From contig OX424561.1 in the NCBI GenBank assembly GCA_949152475.1, positions 29,940,481 to 30,004,480 of the forward strand: DNA of 64,000 bases, written 5' to 3'. Position numbers and translations under genes: made by a program. This document shows, one piece after another, positions 1 to 13,000 of this stretch. The notes beneath the pieces were generated by a model. That model was not told where the DNA came from, did no database searches, and was given only the letters and a program-made list of their open reading frames with translations. Every line of letters starts with the position of its first letter. Position 1 is the first letter of the stretch. Source of the DNA: Terebella lapidaria (Eukaryota > Annelida > Polychaeta > Terebellida > Terebellidae).

Positions 1-1
1 T

Positions 2-151
2 ATATTGTTCAACATTCCAGAAAGGCCCGAGTACTTTGAATATAAATTCCATGTCAATGGGTTATCGAACCAAAGAACGATTCGATTGGCAAATGATCCG
101 AATGCAAAATACCAATGTCAGTCGTTGTATAAAATAACCCCAAAGGAATAA
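2..151 (+). CDS. 3' end of an unidentified ORF, partial
   Basis: An open frame enters from the left edge, runs 49 codons and stops at TAA 149-151. The residues have balanced protein-like composition, with aromatic residues, one Cys and the ending SLYKITPKE, and the frame has no internal stop. I do not recognise a family. It could be the last exon of a host gene or part of the exon-like repeat family that begins nearby at 338. No splice acceptor can be judged because the 5' side is outside the window. Confidence 0.3.
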   Translation: MLFNIPERPEYFEYKFHVNGLSNQRTIRLANDPNAKYQCQSLYKITPKE

Positions 152-337
152 CGAAACTAGTCTACTAAGGGGTGCCAAACGTGATTATTGTGATAATCTA
201 ATTAATAATAATATGAACAACTCGAACAAGATGTGGTCGATTACAGCTACTCCCGTAAAACAAGGGTCTTTCAACAACATCATTAGAAATAGACGGTTGC
301 TGTGTCACAGACAGATGTAAAATTGCCAGTGCATTCA

Positions 338-930
338 ATGAATGTAAGTATCAATCTATTACCACCTATACAATCAGATTTTGATGATACCAATAAGAAA
401 CGTAAAATACAACATTTTGCAATAGAAACAAAGCCCGACCAAATAGTTTATCCAAAGACACACTGGCGTCATGAGGGGCAGACAGTGTGTTAAATGTGGT
501 TGTTTCTACTGTACACCTGATGGAATTAGTATACAACTGCCCAACAACCTATGAAAATAATTTAGAAATCCGAAACTAACCCCGTGGAATAGATACATGA
601 CAAGTACAAAAGTACCCTATCACAAGCCAGAAGGCTACTGAGTTGATGGTATCCTCGGGGACAGATTTAACGTCCGCCAGCAGTGACACCGACTCAGTGG
701 TATGAATGTAAGTATCAATCTATTACCACCTATACAATCAGATTTTGATGATACCAATAAGAAACGTAAAATACAACATTTTGCAATAGAAACAAAGCCC
801 GACCAAATAGTTTATCCAAAGACACACTGGCGTCATCAGGGGCAGACAGTGTGTTAAATGTGGTTGTTTCTACTGTACACCTGGTGGAATTAGTATACAA
901 CTGCCCAACAACCTATGAAAATAATTTAGA
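338..930 (+). repeat. Exon-like tandem repeat, period ~364 bp (about 1.6 units)
   Basis: The segment starting at 338 recurs almost identically at 702, giving a period of 364 bp. The second unit departs from the first at about 931. Translated pieces look protein-derived: one frame gives NLLPPIQSDFDD followed by a basic stretch, another gives VKCGCFYCTPDGISIQLPNN, and a third gives a Ser/Thr-rich tail. In-frame stops and frame changes separate them, so no intact gene is present. Each unit start carries GTAAGT, which resembles a splice donor. Further copies lie at 63064-63545, inverted at 7083-7235 inside the P-like element, and diverged at 27065-27330. I infer a dispersed repeat built from exons of an unknown gene. 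Confidence 0.7.
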
Positions 931-1129
931 AATACTTCAGTACCATAGGGACAAAACGAGTAGCCAATTTGGTTATATTGCAAATATGGCATTCAGTGAT
1001 ATGGTTGTGTTCAACTTTACCTACCTTCCTGTGGATATGGTGTATAATTATTTAGCCAAACTGAAAGGTAAAAAATTAGCCCAAGGGCCAAGACAGGTTA
1101 CCGGACAATATATGTTTTATATATTAGAT

Positions 1130-1820
1130 ACTAGCCATTTTTCCGTGACCTTGAATATGAGGTCTCTGGTCAAATTCAAGGTCACGAGAATATCAAGGAT
1201 ATACATTGTATCTTAATGATGTATATCATTCCTCATACGTCCACAAGTGATTGTTGAGCTGTAAATTCATTAACAAGGAAGATATTAGGATTTTTGTCCT
1301 ACAATCTTGAAAATGAGGTAAATAGTCAAATTCAAGGTCATCAAAATATTCGGCATATATCATTCTCAAGCTGAAAAGTCGATAATAAGCAAATTATTAG
1401 CCATTTTGTGCTGTGACCTTGAAAATGAGTTCAAAGATCAAATTCAAGGTCATGACAATATCCAGCATGAATCATTTCCTATATGTGCACAATTGATTCC
1501 TAAGCTGTAAAGTCGATAATAGGCGAAATAATAGCCATTTCGTGCTCTGTCCTCAAAAATACGGTCAAATGTCAAGTTCAAGGTCATCAGAATATTCAGC
1601 GTATAATTTTTCTGTATGTCCACAATTGGTTCTCACCCAATAAAGTCGATGAGAAGCAAGATATCAGCCATTTTGTCCTGTGACCTTGAAAATGAGGTCA
1701 AAGGTCAAATTCAAGGTCATGAAAAATTTTCAGCATATATCAATTTCTATATGTTCACAATTTCTTCCTAAGCTGTGAAGTCAATAAAAGGCGAGATACT
1801 GGCCATTTTGTGCTCTGACC
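1130..1820 (-). repeat. ~134-bp minisatellite units of HEL copy 1 (left part)
   Basis: About five diverged units each contain TGACCTTGAAAATGAGGTC followed by AAAGGTCAAATTCAAGGTCA and the phrase CCTAAGCTGTAAAGTCGAT. This block is older-looking than the arrays at 16.5-18.6 kb, with more substitutions and small indels. Confidence 0.85.
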
Positions 1821-1824
1821 TTAA

Positions 1825-2335
1825 AGCTACTGCCTTCGAATGTATGCAATGTTCTTTTCAAAACTAATTTTTTGTGCAACACATCTAATGCAAGATAACA
1901 AAAGGTGTACTCAATGATTTTGACCATAACAATTGTCCGAGTTGTCTTTTCATCCGTTTTATTACACATTTTGTACCGGTTTTGTATATAAACAATCGAA
2001 GGTGTATCCATCAAACTCGGATGTAAACAAATGCCCAAATCGCGCTTGAAAGTCCACATCGACTAAATTTTCCAGTTCGTATGTGCATATGTAGTGTAGT
2101 TATGAGGCAATAATCAGTGATATACCATGATGTACGTGAAATTCCATCTGTCCATCTTGCACTTCTATGCTTTGTTTACATATGCGTGTGATGGATACAC
2201 TTCCTGTATTTAGGGAAGGACCGCCTGTTCAAATGAGCAAAATTTCCCAGAGGATTGGTTATAGTCATTACATATGATGTGAGTATGCCTCATTCAGTTA
2301 ATTTAGCATATTTAATATGAAATATAATATTAAAA
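1825..2335 (+). mobile_element. Partial TTAA-type MITE inside HEL copy 1
   Basis: The segment starting after TTAA at 1821-1824 matches the left arm of the complete MITE at 39042-39590 for about 230 bp (GCCTTCGAATGTATGCAAT and onward). It interrupts a HEL minisatellite unit in the middle of its TGACCTT motif. The opposite end is not recognisable: the right boundary is set only by where minisatellite sequence resumes (about 2338), so this copy is truncated or strongly diverged on that side. Confidence 0.6.
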
Positions 2336-2480
2336 AAATATTGACTGGTTTGAGGTCAAATTCAATGTCATCAGAATATTCATTGTATATTCAAGAATAC
2401 TAAACAATAGGATGTGCAACTTGGTGCATATGCGACTGTAGCGCCCTCTATGAGCGCCTGGGCTGAGTCGAAGCGTCAAC

Positions 2481-5400
2481 ATGGCGGAGCGCGGCTGGTT
2501 GCAGAATGACAGGTTTTGTTCTGCCATTAACTGCATCAATAGCGACCGAAAGTGCCCGGGAATGAGTTTTTTGACATTTCCGAAGGATGTAGACAGGTAA
2601 GTTTATGTAATTGTCGGGAAACTGAAATGCAGTCAATCATAACAATCAATTTTAGACGCGGCTTGTCAGTCTCAGTGCTTTTGTTGACATTGTGGCATGC
2701 ATTGTGGTGACCTGTTGATCAGCTGTCAGACACTGCGACCGGCAGTGACCTGATGAAAAGACTTCATTTACTTTATCGTGTTCATAGGTCAAGAAGATGG
2801 GTCTTTAACACAAGAAGAAAAGATTTGCTGGACAAGTCGGTCTCCTACCTGACGAACGACTGTGTGCTCTGTCCAGGTATGTGGTGATGTCAAATGTGAA
2901 TGGCACCCAAGTTGAAATTGTATCAAAAGCTGGTAAGTTCTAGCCTAGATCTAAATATTTATTTTTATTTTGTAGATCTACAATGTATTTGTCTGAACAA
3001 TTTTAAGATGTAAAATATTAAAAGTAATTCATTTCACTTTTTTTCACATCTATAGATTTCTAATTTCATTGTATTGCAGATCATTTTGAAGACGCTCTGT
3101 TCTATAATGCAAAAGAAAAGAAACGCCTGCTGAAGTGTGCGGTTCCAACACTTTTCAACATTCCCAACCCTCCTGCCTCAGTTTCAGTGAAGCGGCCTCT
3201 ACCTTCGAAGCGATCATCCCATACATCATCTCGAAAGAAACGGAAAGCAAGTATCATAGAATGCTTCGTAAAGTTGAATGTATATTGGGGGCTCTTGGAG
3301 CCTACACATATAATTTATCCGAAAAAAAAATACTTCCACAAGGTTTCTCATTTTATTTTTCTCAATTTTGTTTCAGTTGGCTTCTCCACCAAACACAGAA
3401 GTTTTGAAGTCAGTTGAAAACATACCAGCTACTTCAAGAGAAACAGATCTGAAGAAACTAGGTAAAAACGGATACTGGGATTTCAAATAGAGATTTTGCT
3501 ACAAGTAAATATTCTGCTACCAGACAAATATGTTTTAAATCGTTTTATCATATTCTAAAGATATGAAGACTTGTATTTTGTATTCAATTTTAGTATTCAA
3601 TTTTATCACACCCAACATGGTAATAGAAATGAAAGTTAGGGATCTGCAAAGAGAAAATCATCGATTGAGGATGCAGGTCAATCATAATTAAGGAACATTC
3701 ATTGTGATGTTCGTTTGGTTCAGAATGATGAAATTGCTCTTTCGGGGTCTTCTATTTGTACATACACAGAAATATAATTACTGATATTCTAGGCCTGCCC
3801 CGCAAGTCTGGCCCTATCCGGTTTTATACACTCCTATTAAACCGCAACCCCCCCCCCCCCCCCGCCCCTCCATCTTCTTGATTATATGTATGTTCCAATG
3901 CTTTATTCTGTACAATGGGCAACAACCCCTGGTAATCATTCACAGACTCAAGTTGAATTTGATACATATACATGTAATGTAATGCAGTGTGAGTTAATGT
4001 GATCAACGATAATTGATTTGGTGCAAGTGGGAACAACCCCCGTTAACCAATTACTAGTATAGATTTATTTCCATGCTCAATATACTTAAAGCTATAATCA
4101 CTTTTAAAATTGACAAAATGTATTTATTCCACAGGAGCTTTGTTTTATCTATAGAATGAGAAATCATACATCCTTGGGTCTTAAAATGTGTATTACGAGT
4201 GTGTTGTCGAACTGTGCATATTTCCTATATTATATTCCCGACTATCTCGAGATGTAGTTTCGAGTTTGCGTGACAAACAAGAATGCTAAATTTGACCCCA
4301 ACTATACATGCTATAAAAAAATTTGCTCCGATGAGCCCCCCTTGTTTTCTACCACTCCCCCCCCCCCCGATCCCCACCCCACCCCACGTTTTGAGCCTGA
4401 CACTCTCTTTCCCATGTGTGAAAATGTGCTATTGGCTCAATGCCATGCCTGCCATTGCTTCCCCCTCACAAATGAATGATCCCTTATGATTTACATCTAT
4501 TTTATGTGTTCGTTTTACTTGTATTGGTTTTCTACTGTTCTTGTTACGCTTTTTTCATATTTTCTCTCCACACAATAAGTCGAGATAGATGGTTCCTGCT
4601 GGAACAAGCTTATCAGTGCAACAATTATACATGCATAAACAGAAGGTACCCATGCATGTGCTCGTTGTATTACATTTCTATCTTTTGGTATTTTGTAGTT
4701 ACATCGCCTGAAGAAAAAGTCGCTCGCATCGGTACTAGCACGGAAGGCAGTGTCTAGGGCACTGAAAGTGACCGGCCGGGCACATCAGAAACGACAGCTG
4801 AACAGCATCCGCACTCAACTCGCTCAGTTCGTTTCCGGGGTTGCACTAGAGTTCATCATGACACAGCTATCCATGGCAAAGCGCAGCCCACGAGGTCGAA
4901 GGTGGACTCCACAGTTCAAGGGTTTGCTTTATCGCTGTTTCATTCGAGTCCCAAGACCTATCGGATATTGCGTCGAGCATTTTCTCTGCCATCACCACGG
5001 CTCCTGAAGCAAGCTGTGCAGGACATCGCAATTCACCCAGGTGTCAACGAGCATATTCTCCAAGCTCTTCGTCTCAAGACTGAAAAGATGTCATCCCAAG
5101 ACAAGCTAGTGGCCTTCATCATTGATGAGATGACCATCAGGAAGTGCTTGTCATATGACAGCAAACGTGATGTAGTCGAAGGACTGGCTGAGGGAGAGAC
5201 CAGGACTAACAAGGTCGCAGATCATGCCATTGTCTTCATGGTACGAGGGCTTGTTCAGAAGTGGAAGCAGCCATTAGCATACTACCTGTCAAGTGGTGTC
5301 ATGAGTGGGGCTGAGATGAAGTCCTTGATGCTTTCCTGTATAGATCGAGTGCACAGCATTGGTCTCACTGTTCTCGTGTGCGTGTGTGACCAAGGTACAA

Positions 5401-7060
5401 ACAACCGCAACCTCATGGAGACTGTGTTGGGGGTCGGAGTGGAGAAACCTTTCTTCGTGCATGATTCACACAAGATTTTCGTCCTGTATGACCCTCCTCA
5501 CCTTGTGAAAAACACGCGCAACAACTTGAAGCAACATGGTTACACCACAGGCATTACTGAGAAGGTAGATGTACTCTGGGAGCATGTCGTGGCTTTTTAC
5601 GAAGCTGACTGTGCCAAACCTGTTCGTCTCGCTCCAAAACTGACCAGGACCCACATCGATCTGCCACCATTCAAGAAGCTGAGAGTTCGTCTTGCAGCTC
5701 AGATCTTGAGCCAAACCGTGTCAACTGGAATGGCTTTCATGGCCCAATGGAAGATTATTCCAGGTACAGCCCTATATTTAAAGTGCATGTATGTACTCTG
5801 GTATCAAAATCTTTATATTAAATCATAATGACAAGAAAGGTACTCATGTCAGACAATGGTGCAAAGCTTGATGAAAACAATATATTTTTTGCAGAAGAAG
5901 CGAAACATACGGCTGATTTTTGTGGGAAAATGGACAAGCTGTTCAACTGCTTCAAGGGTCGGACACAGTCGAGTGTTGCTGAGATGCGGCATGCCTTTTC
6001 CTCCAACTCGGGTCACAAGGAGTTCTTGACTGGACTTCTGCCATGGATCAGAAGTATCCAGAGTAAAATTTGTCAATTTGTCTTGTCGGACAAGTTTGTT
6101 ATTGTTTATTATTCATTTTCAAGGAAAGCGTCGTCTACCCTCTATGATGGGCTGGGAGCTTGTCATCAACTGCCTCTTGCAGCTGTGGCAGGTACTCGAC
6201 CAGGAACACCATGTGCAGTACCTCCTGACTAACCGTCTGAATCAAGACTGTCTGGAGAACTACTTCGGTCAGATACGTGCCAAGGGTGCGGGATTTGACA
6301 AACGGATGCCCAGACCTTCAGAGCATTTGTCTGCCAGGTACATTTATTCAAGTGATTCAAGTGATAGCATGCATTATCAGATCTACAATCGATTTTTGAA
6401 GTGTAATTGAAATTCTCCTATTGCCTGGGAGCAAATCTGAAAAATTGAGAGCCTATGGCCACCCACAACGGGTAATTTTGAGCCCACTGTTATTATATCT
6501 GATTTTATATTGTTTTAATATTGTCATTCAGACAATGGTGGTTTCCATCATGGATCAAGGTCACAACACCAACTGTGAGGAGGACCTGGATGTCTTCTTG
6601 CTCTCACTGGAGTCGCTGCGTACTGATCTGGCTAAGACACGTCTCTTGGACAAGCAGCCATCGCCCTACAGAGATCTTGTGACCAGTCTCTCAGCCCCCC
6701 GTGAGAAATGTCCTGTCAGGCGCTTCTGTGTCCGAGCTAGATTTGGGTCAGCTCCAAGAGCAACTCACAGATAAAGAACTCAATGTACTAGCCTATATTG
6801 CCGGCTACATTGTGCGAAAGCCACGTGGAAGTGTTTGTGAGTTATGTTGCAGTAAGCTTTCAGTTGATGAAAGTGAAAATCAGCCTCCTGTACACAAAAA
6901 TGAAAAGGTATAGTGGTGCCAAGGATGGGCTCATATTACCAAGTGACTGCTTGATTGAAGTTCTGTCTTTGATCGAAAAACAGTACAGCGTCATTGTAGA
7001 GGAAGCAATGTTCTCTTCAAGTGTCAAAGCAACTATTGTCACTGGCCTATTGAAAAAGGT
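2481..7060 (+). pseudogene. P-element-type transposase with N-terminal THAP domain (THAP9-like), frameshifted
   Basis: Exons are inferred from similarity and GT-AG sites: 2481-2596, 2788-2876, 3080-~3249, 3377-3461, ~3594-3676 (leucine-zipper-like), 4699-5763, 5895-6062, 6124-6337 and ~6532-7060. Exons 1-3 give a THAP zinc finger: CSAINC, then CPDHF and the diagnostic AVPTLF. The core carries IIDEMTIRK, CDQGTNN and QDCLENYFGQIR, which place the D, D and E expected for the RNase H-like site. DPPHLVKNTRNNL corresponds to the GTP-binding insertion of P transposases. Single-base shifts occur near 4920 (RWTPQFKG into FALSLF), near 6720 and near 6905, and the 6337/6532 junction does not keep frame. 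It would normally cut and paste its own element; this copy looks dead. The unmutated family member is probably close in sequence. Confidence 0.88.
3677..4698 (+). other. Long intron of the P-like transposase
   Basis: No coding signal is seen between the zipper-like exon and the central exon. The interval holds two poly-C tracts (3848-3863 and about 4359-4370) and AT-rich sequence. An acceptor (TTTTGTAG) closes it at 4698. Confidence 0.5.
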
Positions 7061-7082
7061 AAACCTGCAGCCGGTACAGTGT

Positions 7083-7235
7083 GATACACACTGTCTGTCC
7101 CTGATGACGCCAGTGTGTCTTTTGATAAAGTATTTGGTCGGGGCTTTGTTTCTATTGCAAAATGTTGTATTTTATGTTTGTTATTGAAATCATCAAAAGT
7201 TGGCTCTCTCTGTGGTAATAGATTGATACTTACAT
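7083..7235 (-). repeat. Inverted fragment of the ~364-bp exon-like repeat
   Basis: On the minus strand this stretch matches the first ~150 bp of the repeat at 338-701, from the GTAAGTATCAATC start through the CACACTGTCTG motif. It lies directly after the last recognisable transposase codons of the P-like element. Either it inserted there or the element captured it. Confidence 0.7.
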
Positions 7236-9230
7236 GTCAGACACATCTGGCTATTGTCCATCTAATGGTTAACATTCGACTGCATCACACACTGAAATTA
7301 GCAAATCAGTCTCTGGTTAACGAGAAAGGCAGAAAAAACAGGAAAGTTCTGAAGTTTGCACACTTATAATGAGTCAGACACAAGTACTTGGATTGAGAAT
7401 GTAGCGAGAGTGTTGTGATAGCAGTGCATGTTATCACTACTCTGGAGTTCTAGCACAATTTCTTAAGACGAGTGATTTTATTGTATATAATTTGGAATGT
7501 ATTACTTGGCCTTTGGTGTATCTGAGATATCAATTAGGCCATTAATTCAGTGTTGAATTGACTTGATAATTTTGTCAGAATTTCAATACAAGTTGTATTA
7601 TGTGTGGTAGACTAATTCCATTGTACACAAGTGTCGAGTACAAATATTAAGCAGGCATGATTATAATCTAACTATTTTGCACACTGTGAGGGTACATGTT
7701 TGTTGTCGTTAAGTAATGCGCAGACAGACACTAGTACCTGACCTACCTATGTGGGTAGCTTGCCGAGTGAAGATTTACAACTTACATCGTCTTCTGTGAA
7801 TTGTGCACAATGTAGCCTATACAATCTATTGATATTGAATGTGTATGCTTCCTTGCCCTTTGATAACGTATACTCCATGTCGGATATCCATATCACCATG
7901 ACTTGTTAATCTGAAAATGATATTGATGCCATTTGGATTTCAATTGATATATGAACTGTGTATGAAATAAAAATATATCTTGCCTAAACAATTTTTTTCC
8001 TTTATTTCACATGAAGGTCAAAATTCATGGCAATATGCCTACAGTGCATCGTTTTCATCTCAGAAATACAACAGAAGATAACAAGCAGCCAAATGAATGA
8101 AAATTTATTACATCAGTCCATCAATTTGTTTTGTTAATTTTACAAAAATGTTAGGGGCCAACCACAGGATACGTGTATTGCCAGCTACATTGTACATACA
8201 CAAGTTAACTTCACAACACAAACATAATTATCAAACAAAATTATCTGAAGAATGATGGAATTAGAAAAAACATGAAGTGATTCATATGATAATTATATGT
8301 CATATACCTTATTGTATGTCCTATGCCTTATAACAGCCGAATGCATGATGTCTACACTTTTGTTAATGGAAGAAGAAAATGAGACTTAAGCTCAATAGAT
8401 TTAAATTCATGAATAATATGCCCTCCAAAATTGAAATTAAAAACAAGTCAATCTATAAGAAGACCCTAAAACAAGTTTTGAAACCTGAGGGCGGGAGGGA
8501 GGGGGGTGGCGGGTTAGGGCAGTAGATTTGCAGTAGGCCTACATGTCAGTGTCGAGCTCATTCTTGGGCATTTGGACATTCTCGGGCATGCCCTGTTTGC
8601 CCAGGACAATCTTGGAATATAAAATGTTTTTAAATAAATACTTGCTGTAAACAGTGGACAATATTTACGCAATTATTCTTCGAGGGATATAAATTCATAC
8701 AATTTTCCCACACGTTAATCCAATGATTAAATACATTAATATGGAGGTTTGTTTTATTAGATCCATCGTCAATATAGCTTGGTTCACTGCAAATTGGCAA
8801 GTAAACATTAGTTTATTAATATTTATTTGTAATACTGTCAAAAAATCATATGCCATACATGTATATTATATATCAGTTTGCACTTAGCCTTCCCAAGATT
8901 TCCAAATTTTCAAGAATGACCACAAAATCAGCAGCGTGTGGGTGAGAGAGGGTGGGAGTCACGCTTCATTTGTATTTGAAGAACATAGCTTACCATGTAT
9001 ATACCAATCTGTGGTACGCGTGTCCAGCCGGTGCTGCCACCGGCGGATATCATATAGTTTATGTTTCAGTATAAATATTTCCTGTGATGGTGTGTATCTT
9101 TAAAGAGCTCAGCTTCTGGTTATGAAATACGAAGCACGACCTTGTCAAAACAATATAACGGAGACGTTACATGGTTCGAAGCTGTTTGCATCGAGAGAAC
9201 TATTGTGAACGATTATCAGTGCATTCTTTC
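7236..9230. other. Non-coding right part of the P-like element
   Basis: No protein-like frame is visible. An AATAAA at 7966-7971 on the plus strand could serve as the polyadenylation signal of the transposase gene. A G-rich tract lies near 8490-8515. Confidence 0.4.
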
Positions 9231-9357
9231 CCGTGCCCACATGTTTACATTCTCAGCCTAGGCGCTCAGAGATGGCGCCACTAGCAGCGCTTATCACAAT
9301 TACGTCATTGACGCGGCCCGAGTTGCACATCCTATTGTTTAGTATTCTTGGTATATT

Positions 9358-10010
9358 ATTTTCTGTATGCCCACAATAGGTTCCCAAGCCATAAAATCAA
9401 TAGAAAAGCAAGATATCAGCCACTTTGTCCATTGACCTTGAAAATGAGGTCGAAGGTCGAATTCAAGGACATGGCAATATTCAGCATATATCATTTTCCA
9501 TTTGTTCACAATTGATTCCTGAGCTGTAAAGTCGATAATAAGTGAAATTTTAGTCATTTTGTACTGTGAACTTGAAATTTAGGTCAAAGGTCAAATTCAA
9601 GGTCACGAGAATAATCTATACATATCATTTCCCATATATTCATAATTGATTCCTAAGCTGTAAAGTCAATAAGATGCGAGATATTAACCATTTTGTCCTG
9701 TGACCTTGAAAATGAGGTCAAAGGTCAAATTCAAGGTCATGACAATATTCACTATATATCATTTCCTATATGTTCACAATTGATTTCTAAGCTGTAAAGT
9801 CGATGATAAGCGAGATATGAGCGATTTTGTCTTGTGACCTTGAAAATTAGGACGAAGGTCAAATTCATGGTCGTGAGATTATTAATCATATATCATTTCT
9901 ATATATATCCCCAATTGATTCCTAATCTCTAATCTCAATATTCAGTGAGATATTTGGCAAAATGTGCCCCATCATAAAGCATAGGAGAATTTAACATGGG
10001 AAAGTTCCAT
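9358..10010 (-). repeat. HEL minisatellite, continuation of copy 1
   Basis: Four to five ~134-bp units resume immediately after the P-element target duplication and end in the phrase TTTAACATGGGAAAG, which marks the junction between minisatellite and head region in every HEL copy. Confidence 0.85.
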
Positions 10011-10019
10011 TTGGGAGTT

Positions 10020-13000
10020 AGATAGATAGATAGATAGATTTATTTTCAGCTTAGATACATAATTATATACTTGCACATGTTAATAGATTTTACTTCAGTT
10101 CCAATAAAATTTGATAACCTTCAATAATAACAAAAATCTACATAATAATAATAATAATCGGTAATAGATCTTAAGCTGAAGGACCAAATTAGCCGAAGCT
10201 GTCTTCCATTTGGCCCTTTTGGAATACGTTTAAATTATCTCTTGACAAATCTGAGCATCAAAATAAGTACTAAAAACATAACAATAATAATAATAAATGA
10301 AACTACATAATTGGATAAAGTGAATACAAGTTTGTGTTGCTACCCAGGATGAACACCGGCGGGGACAAGGTGCCACACAATGCGACACCAACCAGGGGAG
10401 GGAGACATTATGTGGATATAAGATTGGATCTGGACCAAATCAATTATATATATATATGCAAATGCTTCATATATGGCTTAATGAATATGATTCTTATGAG
10501 TCATTTAAGGCAGTCTGTACAATATGTATTATTGCAGACAACATTACTCGAATAATTAGACAAGATAGTTGTTTTAATAGTTTTCTTTACTTTGCTTTTT
10601 GAGGTTATGTTTACAATATTTGGTGCTATTTCATTCCATATTCTAGGAAAAAGAAAAAAAGGCAGTTTTTTTGCAAAGTTAGAGTTGCATCGTTCAACGT
10701 ACAAAAGATTTGCTTGTCTAGTTTGATGAATGTCCTGAACTTGATAATTAAATTTGAACAAATCATTGAATGATACTGGCAGCTTTTTCATAAAATAGTC
10801 ATGCATGAATAGTATTGTTTCATATCTATGCAAGTCAGAAATCTTCAGTATATTTGATTTTTTGAAAAGTGGATCAGTATAACTGTTATAAGTCGCTCTA
10901 TGTATGGTTCTGATTGCTCGTTTCTGTAATATATTGCATCTTTTCAATATTGATGGTTTAGCATTTCCCCAGGCAAGTATTCCATATTGCATGTATGGAT
11001 GAATTAGAGCAAAGTATAAGGTTCGCAGGCTATCTACTGGTAAAATATGTTTAACTTGTTTAATTTGGAAAAGTCCCCTAGAAATTTTGTTGTTTATATA
11101 GTTTATATGATATTTCCAAGATAAACATTCATCAATATATATCCCTAAGAATTTTGTACTATTTTCTTCAAATTCCTCCCCGATTTGTTGGAGTGGTACA
11201 CCGTTTATTTGGATTATTTTATTATTAAAATCACTATGGGTATGATGACCTCTCAATATTATGAACTTGGTTTTTTTGGCATTCAAAGATAATTTATTGG
11301 CACAAAACCACATATACAAATTATTTATTTCCTCATTTGCTTTTTGAAAAAGAGTGATGGTGTCAGTATCTGAAATGAATAAAGAGGTATCGTCGGCAAA
11401 TGAGAGAATATTCCCATCAGTTGAATTTGCTATATCATTAACATAAATTAAATAAAGAAGTGGGCCAAGAATTGATCCCTGAGGGACACCGCAGACAATA
11501 TCTTTCATATCAGATTTATCATTTTCAAATTGAACATACTGTTTTCGGTTTGATAAATAGTCCCTAATCCATTCTTTTGCAACCCCCCGAATTCCGTAAT
11601 AGTCTAGTTTTTCAAATAGTATGTCATGATTTATTACATCGAATGCTTTTGAAAGATCACAGAAAATTGACAAGGTCATGTATTTGGGTGATAAATTAAT
11701 ACATTTTGCATTTTCGTTAAGTAGGTGGATAATAGGATGGATTGTTGCATGCTTGGGTCGAAAACCATACTGATGTTCATAGAATAAATTTTGGCTATTC
11801 ATGAACGCTATTATTTTATTAAATATAATTTTCTCCAAAATTTTGGAAAACGCAGGAAGTAAGCTTACTGGTCGATAATTATTTATTATTTCAGGGTCTG
11901 ACGCTTTGTAGATTGGGATAACTTTTGCAATTTTGAGATCGTCAGGGACTGTACCTGTTTCTATTGATAAGTTGATAATATATGTTAATGGTTCAGCGAC
12001 TAAAGATATGGTTTCTTTTATCATTTTTGTTGATATTTCATCATGACCTGAACTTATTTTTGGTTTAAGTTTGTTTACTATCTCTCTAACATACGAAGAA
12101 TCTACGGTTTCTAGAAAAATTGTATTTGGATTGGGGTCTTTGAGGTACATATTGAAGTTCTTATCAGATGTTGGGACATTTTCACTGGTTTTTTTCCCAA
12201 TCGATGAGAAATAGTCATTGAAAGCCTTAGCAATTTTGGATTTGTCTTCAACTTGTTCATTATTAATTGTGAAAGAGTTTGGAAGTTTTGATTTAATTGT
12301 TTGTTTACCCAGAGCTGATTGTAAAATTTTCCAAGTCTCTTTCATATTGTGTTTATTTTCCTCCAATCTAGCTGTGTAATAATTGCTTTTTAAGACGTGT
12401 TTCAGCTTGTTAAACAAATTCACGTATTTGTTATATGTGGACTTATTTAAATCAGTGGGAAATTTCAGTTTTTTTGCATATAATTTGGATTTTTTCCTCC
12501 TTGATATCAGGAGTCCACTGGTAACCCAGGGTTCAATTTTAAAATACCTTTTGTTTGGTTTGACACTAATCAGTGGAAATGCTTTGTCATATGCCTCGCT
12601 GTAGAGCTGTATAAATTTAGAATATGCTAGGTTTGCACTTGTTTCATGTTTGATGTGGCTAAAATTAATTTCATTCAAATAATGCCTAAATTGTTCCATT
12701 TTAGTGTTATTGATAATTCTTTTTTGTGCTAGAGAACTTTGTGCAGTTGCTGATTTTTTGTTTTCAATATGGAAAATGCCGAAGTGGTCTGCTACATCTG
12801 TGACAATGATGCCTGTTTTGGTTTCAGTTTTCACTTTATTAACATATATATGATCGATCAATGTTGCAGACTTTTCAGTTAGTCTGGTTGGTTTGGTAAT
12901 TAAAGGGACCAGTCCTCTAGAGAATATATTATCAACAAAATCATTAGTTTTTATGTGATTATTATATTTAAGTAAGTCAATATTCATGTCCCCCATAATG

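Larger units (their letters stand above)
2392..9350 (+). mobile_element. P-like DNA transposon, near full length, with 7-bp target duplication
   Basis: Terminal inverted repeats of about 30 bp begin CAAGAATACTAAACAATAGG at 2392 and end with the complement at 9350. The 7-bp direct repeat GTATATT lies immediately outside both ends (2385-2391 and 9351-9357). A second inverted pair sits inside the ends: GAGCGCCTGGGCTGAG at 2452 and its near complement at 9252. Removing the element restores a continuous HEL minisatellite unit. The interior encodes a THAP-domain P-element-type transposase. TIR, subterminal inverted repeat and 7-8 bp duplication are the established layout of the P superfamily. About 2 kb of the right part (7.24-9.23 kb) shows no coding signal. 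Confidence 0.92.
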
